Assembly (NCBI RefSeq): GCF_943181405.1
Contig: NZ_CALPBY010000006.1
Span: 62,001-126,000 of the forward strand
Source of the DNA: Cellulosimicrobium sp. Marseille-Q4280
Lineage (GTDB): Bacteria; Actinomycetota; Actinomycetes; Actinomycetales; Cellulomonadaceae
DNA length: 64,000 nt
Reading direction: 5' to 3'
Part shown: positions 59,221 through 64,000 of the stretch, one piece after another
How the letters are laid out: every line of letters begins with the position of its first letter
Numbering within the stretch: position 1 is the first letter of the stretch
The notes under the pieces: generated by a model
What the model saw: the letters and a program-made list of their open reading frames with translations, nothing else
The model's database searches: none
What the model was told of the DNA's origin: nothing
Program-made: the position numbers and the translations under genes

Positions 59221-60564
59221 ATGTCGTCGTCCTCCGCCGCGGTCGCGACGGTCGACCGCCGTGCGCGCGTCGCCGTCGCGCTGCTGTTCTTCACCAACGG
59301 TGCGCTGTTCGCCAACCTCGTGCCCCGGTACCCGGAGATCAAGGACGCGCTCGACCTCAGCAACGCGGGCTACGGCGCCGCCGTCGCCGCGTTCCCCGCC
59401 GGAGCGATCGCGGCCGGCCTGCTGGCCGCTCCCCTCCTGCGACGGTTCGGCTCGGCGCGTGTCGCGGTGGCGGGCACCGTCCTCACGGGGATCGGCGTCT
59501 TCCTCGCGGGATCCGCACCCGTGTTCCCCCTGCTCGTCGCGGCGCTCTTCGTCGGCGGCGCGATGGACGCGTTCACCGACGTCGCCCAGAACGCGCACGG
59601 CCTGCGCGTCCAACGCCGCTACCGCCGGTCGATCATCAACGGGTTCCACGCGGTCTGGTCGGTCGGCGCCGTGACCGGCGGCCTCATGGCGGCCGCCGCG
59701 ATCGCGCTGCGCCTCCCGCTCGGGGTGCACCTGGCGATCACCGGGCTGCTCTTCTCGGCGGTGGCGCTGCTCGCGCGGCGCTGGTGCCTGCCCGGCCCGG
59801 ACACGGGGCTCGACGACGCGGCAGCCGTCGGCGCCGCCCCCGACCGGGACGTCACGGGTCCGGACGCCACACCGACGCGCGGGGCGGGCGACCTCCTCCC
59901 GGGCCGGCGGCGGGTCACCGTGCGCACCGTGGGCCTGCTCGCCGCGCTGGTGCTCGTCGCGATCGCCGGAGCGCTCGTCGAGGACGCGGGCAGCACGTGG
60001 GCGGCCGTCTACCTCTCGAGCCCTGCCCTCGGCGCCACGGCGGAGCTCGCGGCCTTCGGGTTCGTCGCGCTGGTCGGCGCGCAGTTCGTCGGGCGCCTCG
60101 TCGGGGACCGCATGGTGGACCGGTGGGGCCAGCGTGGCGTCGCGCGGTTCGGCGGAGCGCTCATCGCCGTCGGCGCCGGGCTCGCGCTCGCGTTCCCCTC
60201 CGTGCCCGGCACGATCGCCGGGTTCGCCGCGGCGGGGTTCGGCACCGCGACGCTCGTGCCCGCCGCGATGCAGCAGGCGGACGAGGTCCCCGGCCTGTGC
60301 CCGGGCACCGGGCTCACCCTCGTGTCGTGGCTCATGCGGCTCGGGTTCCTGCTGTCGCCACCGCTGGTCGGGCTGGTCGCGGACGCGTCGAGCCTGCGTA
60401 CCGGGCTGCTCGTGCTCCCGGCCGCGGGCGTCGTCGTCGTGCTCCTCAGCGGAGTCCTCACGGGCCGCCGTCGCCAGACCGCCCCGCCCCCGGCCGCCGA
60501 GGGACCGCCTCGCACGGACCGCCACGACCTGCACGCCACCGAGCCCGAGGAGGCCACCCCATGA
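59221..60564 (+). CDS. MFS transporter (FucP/YbjJ-like)
   Basis: 447 residues from ATG 59221; an in-frame ATG at 59203 is disfavoured because it lies across the operator. Twelve hydrophobic segments with the central cytosolic loop around residue 205. F-F-T-N-G-A-L-F-A-N-L-V-P-R-Y-P-E-I helix 1, N-A-H-G-L-R-V-Q-R-R-Y-R-R-S-I-I-N-G-F-H-A-V-W-S-V-G-A helix 4/5 resemble the sugar/YbjJ branch. First gene of a three-gene operon; ATGA overlap with the acetyltransferase. Confidence 0.9.
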   Translation: MSSSSAAVATVDRRARVAVALLFFTNGALFANLVPRYPEIKDALDLSNAGYGAAVAAFPAGAIAAGLLAAPLLRRFGSARVAVAGTVLTGIGVFLAGSAPVFPLLVAALFVGGAMDAFTDVAQNAHGLRVQRRYRRSIINGFHAVWSVGAVTGGLMAAAAIALRLPLGVHLAITGLLFSAVALLARRWCLPGPDTGLDDAAAVGAAPDRDVTGPDATPTRGAGDLLPGRRRVTVRTVGLLAALVLVAIAGALVEDAGSTWAAVYLSSPALGATAELAAFGFVALVGAQFVGRLVGDRMVDRWGQRGVARFGGALIAVGAGLALAFPSVPGTIAGFAAAGFGTATLVPAAMQQADEVPGLCPGTGLTLVSWLMRLGFLLSPPLVGLVADASSLRTGLLVLPAAGVVVVLLSGVLTGRRRQTAPPPAAEGPPRTDRHDLHATEPEEATP

Positions 60565-61142
60565 CGACCGACCACTTCGCCGGCGACCCCCGGACGAACC
60601 GCGAGCGCATGCTCGCGGGCGACCTGTACATCGCGGACGACCCGGAGAACGAGCGCCTCGCGAAGCGCGCGATCCGCCTCGCCGACGAGTACCACCGCGC
60701 CGTCGTGGCGGACGACGCGTCGTCGCGGGCGATCCTCGCCGACCTCCTGGGCACCCTCGGCGACGGCGCGTGGATCCGGCCGCCGCTCGTCGTCGACTAC
60801 GGCGAGAACCTCCACGTGGGCGCGCGCACGTTCGTCAACGCGAACCTCACGGCGCTCGACGTCGCGGCGATCACGATCGGCGAGGACTGCCAGATCGGCC
60901 CGGACGTCCAGCTGCTCACCCCGACGCACCCCGTCGAGCCGCAGCCCCGGCGCGACAAGCTCGAGGCGGCGCGGCCGATCACGATCGGCGACAACGTGTG
61001 GCTCGGCGGTGGCGTGATCGTGTGCCCGGGCGTGACCATCGGGGAGAACACGGTCGTCGGGGCCGGCGCCGTCGTGACGCGCGACCTGCCCGCGAACGTC
61101 GTGGCCGTCGGCAACCCGGCGCGCGTGGTCCGCGAGGTCTGA
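60561..61142 (+). CDS. Sugar O-acetyltransferase (maltose/galactoside type, LbH)
   Basis: 193 residues. The MAT N-terminus (T-N-R-E-R-M-L-A-G-D-L-Y) is followed by left-handed beta-helix hexapeptides: F-V-N-A-N-L-T-A-L-D-V-A, I-T-I-G-D-N-V-W-L-G-G-G-V-I-V-C-P-G-V-T-I-G-E-N-T-V-V-G-A-G, and a final G-N-P-A-R-V-V-R. The catalytic His lies in T-P-T-H-P-V. It transfers acetyl from acetyl-CoA to a sugar or related hydroxyl. Coupled to the MFS gene, so the acetylated product may be the exported molecule. Confidence 0.92.
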   Translation: MTTDHFAGDPRTNRERMLAGDLYIADDPENERLAKRAIRLADEYHRAVVADDASSRAILADLLGTLGDGAWIRPPLVVDYGENLHVGARTFVNANLTALDVAAITIGEDCQIGPDVQLLTPTHPVEPQPRRDKLEAARPITIGDNVWLGGGVIVCPGVTIGENTVVGAGAVVTRDLPANVVAVGNPARVVREV

Positions 61143-61143
61143 C

Positions 61144-61737
61144 GTGGTTCCCGGGGAGGCCGCAGCCCGGCCGACGAGCCGCGCCCGCCGCCACGACCCG
61201 GGGCGCCGGGACCGCATCGTCGACGCGTGCCTCGACGTGCTCGCCGAGGTGGGCGTCGCGGGGACGTCGCACCGCCGCGTCGCGGCCGCCGCCGACGTGC
61301 CGCTCGGGTCGATGACGTACCACTTCGCCGGGATGGACGAGCTGCTGCGCGAGGCGTTCGGCCGCTTCGCGCGCGAGGCGGCGGCACAGTTCGAGCGCCG
61401 CATGGTCGAGGCCGCGACGCCCGAGGAGGCGGTCCGGGCCGTGACGCTGCTGGTCACGCACGACGTCTTCGCCACGCAGCGCGACCTCGTGCTCAGCCAC
61501 GAGCTCTACACGCTCGCGGCGCGCGACCCCGCCTACCGCACGTTGACGAACGACTGGATGCGCCGCAGCCGCGAGGCGCTCGGACGCCACTTCGACCCCA
61601 CGACGTGCCGCGCCCTCGACGCGTTCGTCGAGGGCATGACCATCCACCGCGCGCTCGACACCGAGCCGCACGACGACGCGGACGTCCTCGACGCGGTCCG
61701 TCGCCTCACAGGCGTCCCGGCACCCGGCGACGCCTGA
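61144..61737 (+). CDS. TetR-family regulator of the MFS/acetyltransferase operon
   Basis: 197 residues from GTG 61144, one base after the acetyltransferase stop. HTH about 20-65: R-D-R-I-V-D-A-C-L-D-V-L-A-E-V-G-V, R-R-V-A-A-A-A-D-V-P-L-G-S-M-T-Y-H-F. Alpha-helical ligand domain. As third gene it probably closes a negative loop on the palindrome at 59207. Confidence 0.9.
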   Translation: MVPGEAAARPTSRARRHDPGRRDRIVDACLDVLAEVGVAGTSHRRVAAAADVPLGSMTYHFAGMDELLREAFGRFAREAAAQFERRMVEAATPEEAVRAVTLLVTHDVFATQRDLVLSHELYTLAARDPAYRTLTNDWMRRSREALGRHFDPTTCRALDAFVEGMTIHRALDTEPHDDADVLDAVRRLTGVPAPGDA

Positions 61738-61794
61738 GCCCGGGTGGGGGCGGTCGCCGACCGGACCGGTGGCGCACCGGTCGACCGATGGCGG

Positions 61795-62433
61795 TCAGAC
61801 GATCTTCGGGAAGCTCAGGAGCAGCCCGACGCCGACGAGGAAGAGGACGCCGCCCGCGCCGACCATGCCCCACGACGCGCGCTCCGAGCGGAACCGTCCC
61901 GCGAACGCGCCGAAGAACAGCACGAGCGCGAAGAGGACGGTCACGAGCGTGTAGTCGTCGCCGCGCTGGTTGTTCGTGAGCGCCTGGTCGAAGTACTCGT
62001 CGGCCCGGGCGTCCGCCTCGACGGCCTCGACCTCGCCGGGCGGGACGTACGCGTCGAGCGCGAACGGGCTCAGGGCGGCGTCGGGGTTCTGCAGCGGGCG
62101 CGAGGCCAGCCACTCCTCGAACGCCGGCTCGAAGTGAGGCGTGAAGCGGTCGCGCGCGAAGCTCTCGAGCTCGTCGTTCTCGTTCGCGACGCCCTCCAGG
62201 TACAGGCTGAACACCTGGAGATCGATCGCGCGCGCGGCCTCCGAGCGGGTCCGCTCCGTGGACGCCTCGATGCGCTGCGTCGAGGCGCGCGAGAACGCGA
62301 TCGACATCTCGCCGCCCCACTTGCTCGCCTCGAAGCCGCTCCAGGCCGTGAGGACGGCCGTGACGGAGAGAAGGATCACCGTCACGGTCTCCCGGAAGGA
62401 CCTACCGCTCTTGCCCGCCTCGTCGTCGGCCAC
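61795..62433 (-). CDS. Three-helix membrane protein of unknown function
   Basis: 212 residues. One N-terminal helix (about 17-35, V-I-L-L-S-V-T-A-V-L-T-A-W), a long soluble alpha-helical middle with E-A-S-T-E-R-T-R-S-E-A-A-R-A, and two C-terminal helices with a tight R-S-E-R-A-S loop. The W-S-G-F-E-A-S-K-W motif at the end of the first helix is conserved in a family of actinobacterial membrane proteins of unknown role. Confidence 0.8.
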   Translation of the reverse strand: MADDEAGKSGRSFRETVTVILLSVTAVLTAWSGFEASKWGGEMSIAFSRASTQRIEASTERTRSEAARAIDLQVFSLYLEGVANENDELESFARDRFTPHFEPAFEEWLASRPLQNPDAALSPFALDAYVPPGEVEAVEADARADEYFDQALTNNQRGDDYTLVTVLFALVLFFGAFAGRFRSERASWGMVGAGGVLFLVGVGLLLSFPKIV

Positions 62434-62517
62434 GGCAGGACAGTAGCCCGCGCCGTCGGGCCGCGCGCGGCGGACGGCTCAGCAGGCACGACGCCGCGCG
62501 GACGGCCGCGGAGGGGC

Positions 62518-64000
62518 TCAGCCGACGCGGCGTCGCAGCCCGAGCAGGACGCCGCCGACGAGCAGCGCCGCGAGGGCCACCGCGAGCAGCGCGCCCACGT
62601 CGGAGCCCGTCGCGGCCATCTGGTCGCCGCCGTCCGCGTCGCCGCTCGGCGTGTCGTCCGGGCCGCCCGTCGGGACGTCCGTCGGCCCGTCCGTGGGCGG
62701 CACGGTCGGGTCCGTCGGGGTGGGGGTCGGCGTGGGGGACGGCGTCGGCGCGTCGAGCACCGTGTTCGTCACCGTGCACGTCACGTCGGCACCGTCGTCG
62801 ACCTGGACGGTGTCCTCGTCGACCAGCTCGCCGCCGTCACAGACCCAGCCCTGCTCGGTGTAGTCCCACCCGCTGCCCGACTCCGAGAGGTCGTACGTCC
62901 CCTCCGCGACGGGCACGAGTGCCACGTCCCGGCTGCCGTCGAAGCCCGAGATCGGCGTCGGTCCCGACGCCGTGAGCTCCCAGTCGCTGACCGGGACCAC
63001 GTCGTCGACCACCTGCTTGTGCAGGGTCAGCGTGCCCGCGAGCCAGTGGTTCGTGACGGTGCAGGTGACGTCGTCGCCCGGCTCCACCACGACGGTCGAG
63101 AGCAGGGCGCCGTCCTCGCCCGGGGACTGGACCACGCGCGCGGCGTCGCACACCCAGCGCAGCGCCGTCCACCCGTCGGGGCCGCCCGTCTCGCCGAGGA
63201 CGTACCGGCCCGGCGCGACGGCGACGTGGGAGACCTCCGGGCTGCCCGTCACCCCCGAGATCGACGTCCCGCCACCGAGGGCGGTGAGGGTCCAGTCCGT
63301 CGGCTCGGCCTCACCGGTGTACCCGCGGTCGTCGAGCTCCTTGACGAGCGTCAGGTGCGGCAGCTCCGCACGGTTCGTGACCACGCACGTGACGTCGTCG
63401 CCCGGGCCGAGCGTGACCGTCGAACCGTCGACCGGCGTGGGTCCGCAGGTCCACCCCTCCGACACGTAGCCGCCGTAGCCGCCCGACTCCGCGAGGTCGT
63501 AGCTCCCCGGAGGGAGCGGGACGGACGTGACGTCCGTGCTGCCCGCGGCGCCTTCGGCCACGGTCTCGCCGGAGGCGTCGGTCGCGCTGAGCGTCCACGC
63601 CGCGGGGTCCGCGGAGCCCCCGACCACCACCTTGACCAGCGTGAGCGTGGACTCGACGTAGGTGTTCGTCACCGTGCACACGACGTCCTCGTCGGGCCCG
63701 ATCACGACGCTCGACCCCTCCTGCAGCAGGCCGCCCTCGCACACCCAGCCCTCGGGCTCGTAGCCCGGCGGCCCGCCCGACTCGGCCAGCGTGTGCACGC
63801 CCTCGCCCACGTCGACCTGCGTCACCGCCACGCTGCCCGACGGTCCCGAGATCGTCCCGGGCTCGCCGTCCGCCTGCGGCCCCGTCGCCGAGAGGGTCCA
63901 GTCCTCAGGTGCGGCGGGACCGCCGTCGACCACCTTGACGAGCGTGAGGAGCGACGGCAGCGGGGTGTTCGTGATCGTGCACGCGACGTCGGCGCCCGGG
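62518..64000 (-). CDS. Sortase-anchored surface protein of tandem SpaA/DUF11-like repeats (C-terminal part)
   Basis: About 494 residues are in the window; the N-terminus lies beyond the right edge. It consists of four complete and one partial repeat of roughly 90 residues, each starting L-T-L-V-K-x-V, with D-W-T-L-S-A, Y-x-L-x-E-S-G-G, G-W-x-C and ending in D-V-T-C-x-V-T-N. The two conserved Cys per repeat probably bridge. A Pro/Thr stalk with P-T-P-T repeats leads to Q-M-A-A-T-G (a sortase signal variant), a hydrophobic helix and R-R-R. Repeat 3 differs in the A-L-R-W-V-C-D-A-A-R segment. Likely an adhesin or pilus-type shaft. Confidence 0.88.
   Translation of the reverse strand, partial: PGADVACTITNTPLPSLLTLVKVVDGGPAAPEDWTLSATGPQADGEPGTISGPSGSVAVTQVDVGEGVHTLAESGGPPGYEPEGWVCEGGLLQEGSSVVIGPDEDVVCTVTNTYVESTLTLVKVVVGGSADPAAWTLSATDASGETVAEGAAGSTDVTSVPLPPGSYDLAESGGYGGYVSEGWTCGPTPVDGSTVTLGPGDDVTCVVTNRAELPHLTLVKELDDRGYTGEAEPTDWTLTALGGGTSISGVTGSPEVSHVAVAPGRYVLGETGGPDGWTALRWVCDAARVVQSPGEDGALLSTVVVEPGDDVTCTVTNHWLAGTLTLHKQVVDDVVPVSDWELTASGPTPISGFDGSRDVALVPVAEGTYDLSESGSGWDYTEQGWVCDGGELVDEDTVQVDDGADVTCTVTNTVLDAPTPSPTPTPTPTDPTVPPTDGPTDVPTGGPDDTPSGDADGGDQMAATGSDVGALLAVALAALLVGGVLLGLRRRVG

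Noticed and set aside
1-64000. Prophage, integrative element, toxin-antitoxin or restriction-type defence system.
   Set aside because: No integrase, transposase, phage structural, nuclease-methylase or paired toxin gene was recognised, and no tRNA-flanked attachment site. The TetR, MarR and DrrAB genes are ordinary small-molecule modules.

Overview
The window is about 64 kb of very GC-rich DNA with dense, short-spaced genes, frequent ATGA/GTGA stop-start overlaps and many GTG starts. These features, together with the gene content (actinobacterial PspC, an ECF41 sigma factor, DrrAB-type ABC pair, DUF2945, sortase substrates ending in L/M-A-x-T-G, a secreted pectinesterase), point to an Actinomycetota chromosome, most likely a Micrococcales plant- or soil-associated genus of the Cellulosimicrobium/Cellulomonas kind. 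The genus is inference. I see no rRNA, tRNA, phage, transposase or CRISPR; this looks like ordinary chromosome rich in small regulator-plus-target modules.

Layout, left to right. 0-3.2 kb: a coupled amine oxidase (solA) and APC permease, a PspC protein and a secreted pectinesterase. 3.3-9.6 kb: a cell-wall-anchored phytase-like beta-propeller protein, a 606-residue membrane protein made of heptapeptide repeats, and an SDR. 9.6-16.4 kb: a complete ECF-type vitamin/metal importer (T, fused double ATPase, S-like subunit), a tandem-HAD fusion and a LacI regulator with its palindromic operator. 16.5-23.5 kb: GNAT, a DrrAB exporter with divergent TetR, and an AAA+ ATPase paired with a TPR membrane protein. 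23.7-27.4 kb: tag, sdaA, and a shikimate-kinase-like P-loop protein whose N-terminus is built from a six-unit 57-bp minisatellite, then a lipoprotein. 27.5-31.8 kb: MerR/imine-reductase pair, DUF1801 protein, ECF41 sigma factor with its carboxymuconolactone-decarboxylase partner and a recognisable ECF41 promoter, and a methyltransferase. 31.8-39.3 kb: remnant of a secreted enzyme, GT1 glycosyltransferase with TetR, molybdopterin oxidase plus reductase, a lipoprotein serpin, and a NmrA/RidA/MarR cluster with two operators. 39.3-46.7 kb: ohr/ohrR peroxide module, nucleoside-kinase-like protein, TfoX-like and PPOX proteins, App1 phosphatase and several small conserved proteins. 46.9-52.8 kb: DoxX-like protein, a two-component system, a ZIP transporter, PlsC-type acyltransferase and an APC permease. 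53-56.3 kb: a purine module (NCS2 permease and 8-oxoguanine-type deaminase). 56.5-64 kb: a frameshifted cation:proton antiporter, a NYN/OST-HTH RNA-binding protein, an MFS/acetyltransferase/TetR operon, a membrane protein and the C-terminal part of a repeat-built surface adhesin.

Many regulators sit divergent to, or inside, the unit they should control, and in most such gaps a palindrome can be read directly: LacI (15.4 kb), TetR (19.15, 33.5 and 59.2 kb), MerR (27.95 kb), ECF41 (31.0 kb), MarR (38.7 kb) and OhrR (40.3 kb). Convergent junctions carry strong hairpins. The most unusual items are the hairpin minisatellite that is translated at the front of a kinase, a 41-bp dispersed element shared between a terminator region and the linker of the DrrA ATPase, the heptapeptide-repeat membrane protein, the serpin lipoprotein, and the AAA+/TPR pair of unknown role.
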